Of a DNA stretch of 64,000 nucleotides, positions 44,641 to 57,300 are shown one piece after another (within the stretch, counting starts at the first letter, position 1; each line of letters opens with the position of its first letter). Below the pieces are notes generated by a model. It made no database searches and had not been told where the DNA came from. It saw only the letters and a program-made list of their open reading frames with translations. Position numbers and translations under genes: made by a program. The DNA comes from Mikania micrantha (taxonomy: Eukaryota > Streptophyta > Magnoliopsida > Asterales > Asteraceae), in NCBI GenBank assembly GCA_009363875.1, contig CM018685.1:65266593-65330592 (forward strand), written 5' to 3'.

Positions 44641-44820
44641 ACGCTGGGTGTTTGCGATCTACTGGTTCATAGGAGACGATATATTCCTGGTGATGAGATG
44701 GAGGTAGTGAGGGCCAAAAATGTGCCATGTCATCAGACATGTCATCTTACACGTAGGAAGAAGGGTGATGACGTGTTGAGAAGATCAATATATGGGCAGG
44801 GAGTAATTTGGGGCGGATCG

Positions 44821-44838
44821 CGGATCTTTAAAGATCCG
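44821..44838. promoter_or_regulatory. 18-bp perfect palindrome in the PRR promoter
   Basis: CGGATCTTTAAAGATCCG, about 180 bp upstream of the inferred transcript start. No factor assigned. Confidence 0.4.
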
Positions 44839-44849
44839 ATTTGAGAGGA

Positions 44850-44855
44850 CACGTG
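44850..44855. promoter_or_regulatory. G-box CACGTG in PRR promoter
   Basis: GGACACGTGGTGG contains the CACGTG core bound by bHLH (PIF-type) and bZIP (HY5-type) factors. A second CACGTG is at 45033-45038. Confidence 0.55.
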
Positions 44856-44956
44856 GTGGGCTGTGAGACAAGTTAAAGGTTTTTGTTTAGATGGAAAGAC
44901 GAAAGTACCCCACGTTGAAATAGTTATACCGAGACTACCCTTGACATGTCAGCAAG

Positions 44957-44965
44957 AAAATATCT
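44957..44965. promoter_or_regulatory. Evening Element AAAATATCT upstream of PRR
   Basis: An exact 9-bp Evening Element, about 320 bp upstream of the inferred transcript start. CCA1, LHY and RVE8-type MYB factors bind this motif, so the gene is probably under clock control. A 9-mer can occur by chance in AT-rich DNA, but its position between two G-boxes supports it. Confidence 0.6.
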
Positions 44966-45032
44966 GGAGCGTCTCGACTACGGTGTGGCCGATGTACGAG
45001 AGTTGCGGTACACCCGGCCAATAATATGTTGG

Positions 45033-45038
45033 CACGTG
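45033..45038. promoter_or_regulatory. Second G-box CACGTG
   Basis: GGCACGTGCAGC. It lies 68 bp beyond the Evening Element. Confidence 0.5.
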
Positions 45039-45059
45039 CAGCAACAAGTTGTAGGTTTT

Positions 45060-46220
45060 CTGGATAAGTTTCCTTCTTGTTTTTCACATTTTTTGATTTT
45101 TAAAATATCATATTTTATACTATAATAAATTAGTTTAAACGTATGGTTATTTTTTTAGCTATTGACAAAAAAAAAATAAAAATGTACCTAATAAAAACGA
45201 TAAAACTTGTTTAATAAAAAATACATTATGTAATTTTGTGTTTTTAAATAATAAAAATTAGAAGGCTATGCTTTATTATTATTGTTATTATTATTATTGT
45301 TATTATTATTATTATTATTTTTTGCCACATAAAACTATTATACATAATTCAACAAACCAAGTGTAAACAAGCCGCTTTCATGTATTCTATTATCATTAAT
45401 CACGTCTACAACATATTAACATGATAAGACAAGTTTTATTAGCCGTACAAAAGGGACATTTTGATTAACAATGCATCGTCTCAAAAAAATACCGGTACTG
45501 AAAACAAGCGAAAATCTAAACCAAATAATATATTGATTATTTTTTGATTCGAGATAGAAGTACCATAAAAATACTAAAAAATATTGAACGAAACATATAA
45601 CATACTTCCAAGAAAAAAAATATATCGATACCAGTAACGTCAATGTTTGGTTGGCATCGGTTTTATACTAATTTTGATACTTAGTAAAATGCTCTTTGCA
45701 AATCATGATGATAATATGACATACTATTTACCTAAATGATTATGAGTTCAACGTTTATTTTATTATGATCATTCCTCTTTGATTATTCATAGATTCCATT
45801 ATCAAGAAGTGCATCCATAACTTCTTGTACCAATGTTTCATAAGATATTATAAATTCTTCTGGCATAACTATACTTGTTAATATATTTGTAAGAGTATTA
45901 TTTTGATAAAGATTTCATGAATACATGAGGTCAGTAGTTGTTCATCATCTTTACGATAATTGGTCTCAACATAGGAGGAAAAATTGGTAATAGACACAAA
46001 GCCATCCATTTTGGTTCTATGTTTGTTAAAATAAAATACTTAGCCAATTCCATGTATCTAAGTAAAAAATATTTTCTTCAAATATTTTAAGGTTTAAGCT
46101 ATAGTTTATTATCCTAAAATAGATACTTGTTTGTATTAAAAAATATATACAATCATAATTATTTGATGGTTGTTAATTAATTATTTAAAAAATAAATACC
46201 AAATATTGTATTATGTTAAT
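45060..46220. other. Intergenic, AT-rich
   Basis: No gene seen. A TTA/TTG trinucleotide run lies at 45270-45320. Confidence 0.5.
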
Positions 46221-46228
46221 CTTAAGAG

Positions 46229-46415
46229 CATTGACGAAGCTTAAAAGGGGTAGTGGGCCGACCCCCTTCTTTTTTCTATATGTAATGTTAATTTTTCGAT
46301 CGAAATGTTATTTTCTTTTAATTATTGGTTTGACCACTTTGCTTCAAAAAGTTAACAATTATTGTGGTTTCTGTAAATTTCTATCTCATTTTAAAACGTT
46401 CAAGCCCCGCCACTG
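46229..46415. mobile_element. hAT-type MITE, same family as 15680-15859
   Basis: 187 bp. The ends CATTGACGAAGCTT and AAGCCCCGCCACTG pair imperfectly. The 8-bp flanks CTTAAGAG (46221-46228) and CTTAAGAC (46416-46423) match at 7 of 8. Confidence 0.8.
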
Positions 46416-46423
46416 CTTAAGAC

Positions 46424-47597
46424 ATTTAATGTGTCGCCCTAGTTAAACGATTTGGTAAATTAGGTTTTACTAGGCTTAACTGTGCCACATTGATAATAGT
46501 TCATGCTCGAAGTTACGTTATGTTCTTGAGTTTATTACATGAGATAACATAAAGGAAATTGAAGGAAAAGAAGTGAGAGGAAAGGAAAGGAAAAGAATGA
46601 AATTATTTTCTTCCAAATCGGAAGGAAAGAAAAGTTAAATAATTTTGACTTGTTTTTCTTTCTTTCTCTCCTTAAATAAAACTCGGAACACAAAATGTGT
46701 TTTTTCCTTTTCTTTCATTCATCAAATAAAACTCAGAAACACAAACATGTTTCTCATCTCCTTCTATTTCCTTTCTTTTCTCTCTTTAAATGAACTTGGA
46801 AACATAACGTTAATGTTAACTTCATTTTTTGTTAACAACAATTCAAATATCATAACTAGGTTACCATAATTAGGCAATGAATTTTTGGTTTGATGAAAAG
46901 TCCAATTAATCATAACTCATAGTCGTGTTTATCAGGTTGGATAACAATTTATTACGTATTAATTTTTTTAGTTGCCTATTTAAATCATGTTAGACCCGAA
47001 TAAAAATATGGTTAACTGATCTAAATTTATCTGGATAGCCTAAATAAACCGAATAAACCGAATAAACATGATTTGTATCTTTGAATAACTCGAATTAACG
47101 AGTTTTATTAAGTTTATTCGGATACACAAATGTTTATTCATGCATCAGATTATTTGGGTTGAATTCTAACATATACTCAAAATAAACAAGATCTTGTATA
47201 TATGATAATCTTGTATATTTGATATCCTCTCCCACCGAAAACAAAATGGTTATCCAACCTAAATATATCCAAATATCTAAATAAAACTACAGTTTTTTTT
47301 TCAGTTTTTGTTTTCCTAATAACTTGCGACTTATTAATCATTAAACGTGACATTTTATTTATTTATCGTTACTTAAAATTTTATCATATTCTACTCATTA
47401 GTAATCATAATTTTTCATTGTTTATCAAATATTTTCTTCAGAGTTTTATCTGTCTATAAAATCCGTATTATAAAACCTAAGAAGACATATCTAGATTTCA
47501 AATTTTCCTTACCGGTCACTGACCAAGTTGCTTACGGCCGCGTTTTATATGTTTCTATTTGATCAGTAAGGTATCGAGGAGGACTCGATAGTTTACC
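46424..47597. other. Intergenic
   Basis: No gene. At 46550-46800 GGAAAGGAAAAG and TTTTCTTTCTTTCTC tracts face each other, suggesting an old inverted repeat or MITE. AATAAACCGAATAAACC words occur at 47040-47130. Confidence 0.45.
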
Positions 47598-48677
47598 ATG
47601 TATGTAACATCAGTGCCGGAACCGCCATCGGAACAGTGATCTCTACAGCATAGGAACAGTAAACAGGTACGAATCATATACATTTCAGTATGTTTCATTA
47701 TTCATATCATTTATCATTGTCATTTTGTGTGTTCATAGAACAAATTCAGAAAACATTTAACAGAAACACAGTTCAGAACAATGGTTCTTGAGTCAGATAA
47801 TAGTCTGGCAATACTGAACCATCATTTGATAAGTTTTTAGGATTATATTATGTATAAACGTATGTGAGGCTTTACAGAACAAAACACATGAATATCGTTA
47901 CGGGAATGCTAAATTGACGGGTTATTCGTATAGGTGACGATTTGTACGAATAAATCTGACGGTTTAACGTTCTGAATGATATTCTATAATTAGAAAACAA
48001 TATTGAAGAGTATAGTTATAGTCGTGTTCGTACGGGTGACGATTCGGACGAATACGCGCGACGACCGTACATTTCAATTTAAACAGTAGATTAATGTTTC
48101 AAAATTTAAATAAATTAAAGATATCAGTTAATTTATTAGGAATCACAACCTAGAATAATTAAATGATTTCTAATTTTATAATCGTGTCATTTCGTCGCGA
48201 AAACTACGCGAAACGGAACGAGACCAAACGACCGGGTATTTTTCCCCACATTTAATGTGGTCATAAAGACCACACCTACCCCCATTTCTCTCTCTTCTCA
48301 CCTCCATCTCGTTCTCTCACTCTCTCTCTAGTTTTTCATTCAAGCAACGATCTTCTTTCTAAGATTTGGAAGTCCAATCCTTGGTGGATTCAAGCAAATT
48401 TGGTGTCAAGACGTTCCCCTTATCGTGTAGATTTCAGAAGTACAAGCATTGTGAAATTTCATCCACGAAATCTAAGGTAAAAGTTCACTTTAAATTCGGT
48501 TTTATAGGGTTTTCACGAGTCATGTGATTTTTGCTATTAAAATCGATATCAAGCACTTAGAACACATAGATGAAGGTGTCTTGCATGTTAGGCAACCATA
48601 GGAATGAATTGTAACAGGTTTGAGGTTTCAAGGATGAGGATGGAAGCCATGGAAATCGCAGGTTCGTGGCATTCTCG

Positions 48678-49015
48678 TCGGCCGAACCCTAAACAGCCTT
48701 GGCCGAACCTTTCTGGCGAGCCGAACCCTGGCAACGAACCTGCTTGGCTCTGCAACGAACCCTGCTAGTTCCCAGTCACGAACCCTGCTGTCTTGAACAC
48801 CGGACCCTTGTCCACGAGCCTGGAATCTCTAACGAACCATCCTTGGCCGAACCATCACTTAGTTGGAACGAACCTTCTTAGATGCGAACCTAGGGAACAC
48901 TTGACCGAACCTTTACCTCGTCATGGCCGAACCCTTAGGGTTCGTGGTGTTGAAATGTTAGCCGAACCCAAGGAGCTCACCTCAAAAGGTTCGCTGCTCC
49001 TTGGGGATACCGAAC
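48678..49015 (+). repeat. GCCGAACC-rich degenerate array within the solo LTR
   Basis: About 15 to 20 copies of (G/A)CGAACC at irregular 15-30-bp spacing. The left-edge LTR has a matching array of CGAATGG/GGCGAATG words at 1-480 (opposite strand), but with strongly diverged sequence. Confidence 0.75.
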
Positions 49016-50079
49016 CTGGAATGTTACCAAAATAGAACGGTGAAGGGTTAAGGGCTATGAATCTGAGTCTAAGGATCATGGGGATGTACACACAAGGACT
49101 CAAAAGCTAGAAACGAGCTAAGGATACATGCATGCATGAATTATGTTACGTGTATCTTATGCATGAACAAATAAATAGGGTTAGTAATGGATATGGGTTT
49201 CATGACAACACAATAACACATCAATATAAATATTGACATCTTTTGAATTAGTCTAACACATGTGAAGAATTTTCTAAGAACTCATATGGATTACAATCAA
49301 AGTTGGATAATCGAGTTGGAATCAACGACCTTCATTTGGGCTTAAATGGGCCCAATGGGACTTGATTACATCCATCAAATGGTAAGCGTTTAATTAGATT
49401 TAAACAATAATGTTTTAATATCAAATTGGAAATGTGTGAATGTTTTCAACTAAAAGCTTGTCTAATTTGAAATGTGAATTTTAAATGGCATTGTTTTCTT
49501 TTAAGTTGATTTTGTTATAAAAGTTAGTTGTAATAAATTGATTTGGGATTTGTTAAAATAGACAATATAATTGTCTGGATTTTGAACAGAAAACAAAGGA
49601 AGCTCTGCCGAAATTTTCTAAAATGTAAAAAGTAAGTAATATAACTCAACATGGGATTGGGATCAGAAAGGGTAACTAGGATAGATTAGATCTTAGATAC
49701 ACTTAGTACTAAGACACTTAGTTGCACACACAACAAGACTTAAAGTCTTAGGCACAACGACTACTACGCGTACTTATTATATTCGAATTCTTATAAAATA
49801 ACTCAGGAACCGAAGAAACTTAGCTTACATACAGGAGCGCGCATTTGTGTTAGATCAAATTACATAACAGCACAAGTGAGTTCATTGCCCCTTTTCTAAC
49901 ATTTTGTTTTAAAACGCGGGGCTGAGAAGCATGCGTAAACTGTTTATTTAAATTGTTTACTTAAATGCTTTTAAATTTATATGTTTTATATATATAAATG
50001 TTATCCTAGACCATGTCTAGGATTGTTTTATGCAGGTTTTACTAATCATATTCACTTATAAATGAAGTGAATAAACGAG

Positions 50080-50420
50080 TTAAACTAAACATTTCAACGA
50101 ATCAAAACATTTCAAACGAATCAAACTAGACATTTTGACAAAACAAGTGTGTGAGTTCAATGAATCCAACGAAACATTTTGACGAATCAAATTGGGTGTT
50201 TTCAACGAATCAAATGGAACATTTTTGACAAATCAAGTGGGTGAGTTCAACGAATCATACGAAACATTTTGACGAAACAAGTGTGGGAGTTCAAACGAAT
50301 CAAACGAAACAATCTTTGCAAAGAAAATATTCAATGTTCTACAAATCAAGTGTTTGTTGAACAATGAATCAAGTGTACAATTTGATCAATGAATCTAGTA
50401 TTCTAAGATCAACGAATCAA
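50080..50420 (+). repeat. Degenerate tandem repeat (AACGAATCAAA) in the solo LTR
   Basis: Repeats of TTCAACGAATCAAATGAAAC / CATTTTGACGAATCAAGTG, unit about 30 bp, roughly ten copies. Confidence 0.75.
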
Positions 50421-51431
50421 GTACATCTTGTAACAGAATCAGACGAATCAATAAATCATTTTCAAGGGAAAACCTGGGAAATATCAGAGATAACATACGC
50501 CAAAAACAGACGAAACATAAAATCCTGCATTTCAAGAAGTCCTAGCTAGACCGTTTGACTTGTAGGTCGTATGTTTGAGGATATTTACAGATTCCCTAAC
50601 TACTAAGTACCTAGATTGACAGACTAGTCTACTCGAGTATGACCAAAGGCCCCAATCAATAGGACTTAGATTTTATTAAATGTTTATTTATTTATTTAAT
50701 TAAGCATTTATAACTGTTTATACAATTGTATGGTTGATCATAATGTGTGATGAACTTGTGAAATCAACATGGATTTCAAAAGAATTGTAATGACAGGGAC
50801 AACAAATAGAATAACTTATGGGATTGTGTTAAGGGTAAAAATGCTTAATTATCATTAACAGCAGTGTCATATGCATATTAGTATGTGGTGGGATGTTGGC
50901 TAGGGCTTGTCCCTTACATATGCCCTATATATAAGCATACCGATGTGGATATTACATGTGGTGTTAATGAGGTTAGGGTCTTTACCAAAGGAGGTTTTCA
51001 AATCATTTTCAAATACTAAACTATATGAACTCACCAACCATGTGTTGACTTTTATTTTTGTATGACTTCTCAGGTGACGAACAGGTTAATTAGGAAGTCA
51101 TTTCTTTTGGACTAGGACTTCATATAGAAGACTAGTATTTTGGACCTGCATATTTTTGAAGACATCATTATACAAATTATTTTGTATATCTTGTGTAAAT
51201 ACAAGATAGTCATTTATTGATGTTTTACAATAGATTTACATTGTTAAATTATAAACAATACTGCTGTAATTTAACTTTGTAATTCTATTATATTTAGCAT
51301 TTCTCATTTATATCATGTGCAATGTAAACAATCTGATCACTTCGATTATCACTCCCGATATCGCGCCCCGGGAACCTTCCGCCCGACGGGGACTCCGATC
51401 CTACCCCGCCGGCTCGGGGTGTGACAATGTA

Positions 51432-51888
51432 AGTGGTTCCCATAGTCATAAAAAAATTCATAAATTTATATAGAAAACATAGTCTATGAGTGGACTAATT
51501 TTTAGTAGTCAAAATCAATATTGAAACTCGAATATCTTTACGGACATCCAGATGATAAATCCAAAACCGTGAGCATAATTATGTTGGAATTATATATACA
51601 AACGTTTATTTGTCTATTTGTACCACTTGTTAGGCATAAACTTTTTGTTAAATTTTCAAGTCTAACAAGTAGTGGGCTACTTGTACTTATAATTTATGTT
51701 TCTCGAAAATATTAAACCCGCGGAATGATTTTTTATTTATTTTATAATACTAATAATAATTTATGCTCACACAAATGTATTTTGTGTTATTACTATATAT
51801 AATTAAAAAGTATGGAATTATATAGTAAAAATATATATATTACATAGAGTGTGGGTCCTATGATATTGTATGTATGTATGTATATGTG

Positions 51889-51925
<37 letters not shown>

Positions 51926-52240
51926 GTAATGTATGGTGCATAGGTGTCTGATCCATATAGTGACGTTTTAAAAGTTTGGACTTGGATCAGAATAAGTTTT
52001 TTAACTTTGAAAATTAGTAAACACGTATGAGAATATTAAATTTGAGATCTTTGCTTACAGATTTAAGTTTTTATTAAATTTGAGAGACTTACTTATAAAT
52101 TTGGGTTTTTAATTTGTTGGTTTAAAGTTTAGGTTTAAGCTTTAGAGCTTAGGGTTTAGTTCGTGATAAGAGATTTATTTTTGCTATGTAACTTATGCTT
52201 TTACATATGATATATAATACACGTTCTCGGAAGTGTATTG
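51432..52240. other. Intergenic
   Basis: No gene. A TA microsatellite lies at about 51889-51920, next to GTATGTATGTATGTATATG. Confidence 0.5.
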
Positions 52241-52244
52241 TGAT

Positions 52245-52278
52245 AACCCGTCACAGCGCGCGGATGAAATAAACCTAG
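52245..52278 (+). mobile_element. Helitron-like 3' terminus
   Basis: A hairpin-like block CCCGTCACAGCGCGCGG is followed by ATGAAATAAACCTAG and then T, i.e. a CTRR end with T outside. The 5' end was not located. Confidence 0.45.
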
Positions 52279-52599
52279 TTACTTATTACGGTAAAATGAA
52301 ATCGAACAAAAGGAACATAAACTTTTTTTGTTACAATTTGCAAATAAATTCTAATTTGTTAGGAATATAATATAAAGTTTGAAGATTATTTTAGTCGTAG
52401 AAAAGTTTTTTTTTAATTATTTAAATTATCTATCTCTATAAAACTATTAAAAGATATAAAACATGCTTAAAAAACAAATTACAAAATTAGTAAGTACTGC
52501 AATTAACACTGTAATTAATGACATACGAAGAGGATTGAGTGGTGATTGGGGGTAAACGATCGACCTCAACTCAACTAAGCTCATAATCGGTTTGTTTAC

Positions 52600-52602
<3 letters not shown>

Positions 52603-52647
<45 letters not shown>
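52603..52647. repeat. Poly-A run, 45 nt
   Basis: 45 consecutive A. It could be the tail of a decayed retroelement on the + strand, but no recognisable body precedes it. Confidence 0.9.
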
Positions 52648-52649
<2 letters not shown>

Positions 52650-53970
52650 AACACAGCGTCTGAGTGTCCAGCCTAGAAAAGCTCGAGTTTAGATGTATTT
52701 CAATTATTATTATTTTTTTTAATTTTATCTGTGTATATTTATATTATTTTATGTGTGATTGTAATATAATAACTTAATAAATCAAATATTAATATGGTTT
52801 TATAGTTAATTATAATTAACATGTGACTTTTTTTGTATGGTGGCTTCAGAAGATATCTGTCTATGGTCAGACTATTGCGTCGTGTTTTCAAAATATCCAC
52901 ATGATTTAAATCTCTCTCTAAAGTCTGTCAAGAAAAGGAAGTATCAATATCAATATTAATATTTCCAGGAAAATACTTTCTTTTTCTATTTGAGAAACTT
53001 AAATATCGTAGCTTATTCCAATGAAACTTAAAAGATTAATGTTTTTATAAAGAAATCATACGTTAAACCGTACGTCTTATTGGTTAAGTTGTCTGATCAG
53101 ATTCAAGAGCCTAATGACATCAGATTCAAATACTTAAATAATAACAAAAAAATATAGGAATATAAAAAATTTAAACAAACGTAACTAATATTTAAACAAA
53201 CATAATTATGCAGAAAAGGTTGGAGAACCACTTTACCTAACGTTTGATTTGATTAAACAGTATAATTTCAACAATGTATATTGTGACTTTTAAAATAACA
53301 AACTAACAAAGTTTGAGTATAAGTTTTAGAGTTTTACCGATTTAAGTTAGAGAACGATAAAAGGTTGGAGAACCACTTTACCTAACGTTGTTAAAATGAG
53401 CGGGTTGAGTCGAGTTAAATAACAGGTCAGAATGAATTTTAACCAAAATCAGTTCGGATCTAAACAGGTCGTTTTTAAAAAAACAACAATTTAATTCAAG
53501 CTAAAATGTGTTGTAAGTAAAAACTTGTTTATTTGCATAATTTTTTTGTAATTTTATAATAAAAAAAATTATTTATAATTCTTGCTCATTTAGTGTATTG
53601 TGTTAATGTATTACTCATCTCAACACATATATATATATTATAATGCTACACATTTTTACCCGAAATACAATAATTACTTATTTACTCATTCAAACCAACT
53701 CATTTATCTTATTATGGGTCAAGATTATCCGGTCTAACTTTACCCATAAACAATTATAATAACACTTAAGAATATGTTAATTAATTTTGATTATACCTTA
53801 GATTATTAATGATATTAGCAATAATCTTAATAATATTATCAAACCCCAACACATAAAAGAGAACAACCATATTTCTATCTGAAATTAGAAAGAATTTTTT
53901 TGGAAGAAAACCCATGAATACCATTGTTTTCATGCTAAATCATCTCCAGCCAAAAAAAGAAGATTTTGAC
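52648..53970. other. Intergenic
   Basis: No gene. The words AAAAGGTTGGAGAACCACTTTACC occur twice, near 53214 and 53358, a local duplication of about 145 bp. Confidence 0.5.
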
Positions 53971-53990
53971 CAAAGTTAAGGGAACATTAA

Positions 53991-54158
53991 AAAAAATGGC
54001 GAATGTCACTATTAGACGCCTCTCACCGATCGGTCTCACGGCCAACATGAGGGAGGTAAATCACGTGATCCAGGGAAAATTAGGTGGTGCCAGGCTTTGA
54101 ACCCTAGACCTCCATTATGGATTCTCACCCTCTTACCGTTAGGCCACCATCGCAGGGA
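53991..54158 (-). mobile_element. SINE with 20-bp target duplication
   Basis: 168 bp. The minus strand has the A box GATGGTGGCCTAACGGTAAG and the B box GTCTAGGGTTCAAAGC. A 20-bp duplication with one mismatch lies at 53971-53990 and 54159-54178 (CAAAGTTAAGG...AACATTAA). The 3' tail is a short A/T run on the left. Confidence 0.9.
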
Positions 54159-54171
54159 CAAAGTTAAGGAA

Positions 54172-54252
54172 ACATTAAGGAATCATTGAAACATAAAAAC
54201 ATGAATACTTGTTCTAAGGAACCATTGAAACATAAAAACATGAATGTTTGTT
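54172..54252. repeat. Tandem duplication, about 38-bp unit
   Basis: Two copies of AACCATTGAAACATAAAAAC followed by ATGAATRYTTGTTCT, side by side after the SINE. Confidence 0.8.
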
Positions 54253-54341
54253 CTGATCTTTATCAAGCAGCTTTCTTATGTACTAAGAAATGCATGCATT
54301 GTATATAGCCTGCTACAAACTATGGGCATCATTGATTGATG

Positions 54342-57300
54342 TTACATGTGGTCTTTGTTGCCACCATCCCCACCATGCCTGCAAAACAAACAAGAACAAA
54401 CCAAAAAAGTAGTCATATGATTGATTACTCGTATCTCGTTTGATAAACGCCACCAATAAATATTAAAATCCTGTTTGTAGATGAAAATTTTACTTGAAAC
54501 CGAATCGATCTGAGTTAAATTTTCCTTCAAACAGTAAAATTTTAAAAATTACAGGGGTTAAAAAGACTAACCGCCAAGAGGTGGTGAAATTTCTAGCCTT
54601 TCTATCCAACTGAAGATTCTCCAAGGCAATCGAGGCGCGATTAATGTCATCTGAAGTATTATCATTTTCATATCTCCAGTTGTAATCATCATTCCTGTAG
54701 CTAGAGGTTGAAGAACCTCCTCTTCGGTCTGTATAATTCACGAAAACATTATTTTTTATTATTTTTTTTTTTTGAAAAGCTAACAAAAGAAACATATATA
54801 ACACTAGAAATGAAATAAATGCTAAGAAGCTGATGTCAAAATGTTTACTTTTAGTTTTTTTTATCAAAAGATACATAAATACATGAATTAAAACATAAAT
54901 GAATAGTAATGCTTACCTGTTTGGGAACCGGGAGCTTGTCTGGAATAAGGAAAAAGATTAATATTACTTAAAAGAACTGTAATAAAATGATAACCTAAAA
55001 GTATTATGTTAATGATTACCTTCCCAAAGGAGCTAATCCACCAACAACAGACGATGAAGATGGCCTTCGGTTTCGAGAATCTGAACCGCCTCTTACTTGA
55101 GGTTGATTCTGCAGGATTTGAAGCAAGTATAAGTAATTATTAAACTAAAGTGTTCATATTTAACTGAGTTAAATCAAATCTATCTTCACCTGAATAGCTC
55201 ATATTTCTATTTAGTCTAACTTCACATACATTAAAAGCCAATCCTATTTTACACAAAAATATAATAATAAATAAATAAATAAAAATTAGTTGGATTGTCG
55301 TGCCAGTTGAAGAGATTTGAGTGATGGTCGATTCCGTCTTAGAATCATTAAGTTGCTACATTTTTTTAGGATCCAAAGGGCATCTGACGTATCATCATTT
55401 TTTTATGAACCTTCAGGTCCCATGGTGGACAAAATGTGTCAAGTAGAGGTAGAATAACAGGGTGTGTGAGTTAACTGTTCCAGAAAATAAATAATTTTTT
55501 TACAGTTATAGTTACATTTCTAACAAAAGAACAAATCATAACATGAAATCGAATCAAATTGATATGTATGGTTTAATTCTAACTTCTTTATTTGTTATGC
55601 TTTTCTGGTATGAATCACTATGTGAGCCAGGGTCTCATATGAAGCAGCCTCTCTACCACATCGGGGTATGGGTAAGGTTTGTCTTCATCCCTTCCTCATA
55701 GACCCCACAAAGTGGGATTTCACTAGGTACATTTGTTGTTTGTTGTATTCTGGTATGAATCAGTCCAGCAAATTTGGAAGCAAGTGAAAGGATTTAATGC
55801 ACATTTTTAGCCAAAAGAGTAACTAGACTTTTAATTATATGCCATATACTTGTATCAACTCAACTTTGTATGACGTGATTATTACATCATATAGATATCC
55901 TGTGACACCTCTGCACATTTTAATTCAATTTTGACCTAAACGTCTCATTATGTCCATGCATACAAGAAAATACTAGTAATGAATAAAAATTTTGTAAAAG
56001 GCCTTCATGCATCCACTCCCAAAAGTTTGACCTGCTACTCCAGATCGGACCGGATGAATAAAAAAAAAACTAAAGAGTTCAAAATTAGTTATCAAACCTC
56101 AAATTTCAAAAAGCCTTCAAGTACATCTAACAGCAACGGGCCACTATCTCCGTTCCTGTTAATGTCATAACCGTTCTTATTGCTGAAGTCCCTTAACTCT
56201 GCTTTCCAAGCATCCTTTTGCTGCAATTGCAGGTTCAAAAAGAACCATGATTGTACAAAACTTGAAAAGATCACGTGTATAGCAACAATACGGTGATTAG
56301 AGGGAAGAAAATTACCAGATTACACTCGGGCAAATAAACTTTTAACGTGTGGCCTAGCTGTGCCCAATCCAAGTATTCACATATTAAGGCGGTTAGAAGC
56401 CTGCCTGAAAGAAAGAATGTCATCACAAGACCAGAAAATACATCAGGTTGGTGATTTAAATCATTACATGCCATCCTCCAAGCAAATAAAAGTGCTGAGA
56501 AATAGGATTAAGTCATTAACAATTCAAGAATTAAATGAATTATAATATAGATTGAAGATACCGGAAAGACCCCGTTTGCGGTGTGCACGTGTAATGTATA
56601 TATGTGTCAGCCGAGGGGCAAAAGTAAAATTGCACTAAATTTAATGTTATTTTACTTAATTTTTGTGAAAATAACGTTACAAGCGTTAAGTGGTAGGTTA
56701 ATTAGGATTTAGGAATCAAGAGCCGGGAGTCTCAATTGAACCAGCCTCTCTATTCCTATAGGATAGAGATAAGGTTGTCTATATCTTACCCTCCTCAGAC
56801 CCTAAACTTTGCAAATAGTGAGATATATTGAGTACGATGATGATGATAGAAGATACCTGAAGGGGAAGCATGAAGTTGCTTTGCCCGATCATTGCAGCTT
56901 CCCAACAGTGCAGGAGGTAGACCTTCATCCTTCTCGATTGCTTTATCTTCTTCCTCTATTGCCTCAAACACACTTGCTCTAAGTTCAGCCTTTTACCAGT
57001 ACAAAGTAATAAACTAATCAGGAAAGAGGTGAAAGATTAAACATGTAAATGTTGTTTTTTTCCTTTTCCTGGAAACTATTCAAACCTAGATTATGGTCTT
57101 TAATGGCACTAAATACCCATTTTAAATCTTCTTATTGTAACATTTACAAACATCTCTCACGTGCTAACATCGAAGATCAATGATACTTTGTTTAAACCCT
57201 CCAAATAACAAAACATAAACTTTTCAATGAATAAATCTTCCAATTAAGCTGAAAACTATTGACCACCCAAATGGGAATTCATCAAAATTCAAACTTACAG

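Larger units (their letters stand above)
47603..51426 (+). mobile_element. Solo LTR, 3824 bp, with perfect 5-bp duplication
   Basis: It starts TGTAACATCAGTGCCGG and ends CTCGGGGTGTGACA. The 5-bp ATGTA flanks it exactly (47598-47602, 51427-51431). No second LTR or internal coding region is present, so this is a solo LTR left by recombination. It is the same family as the LTR at 1-1695. Inside are a CT-rich leader-like tract (48285-48330) and an array of GCCGAACC words (48678-49015). At 3.8 kb it is long even for plant gypsy elements. Confidence 0.92.
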
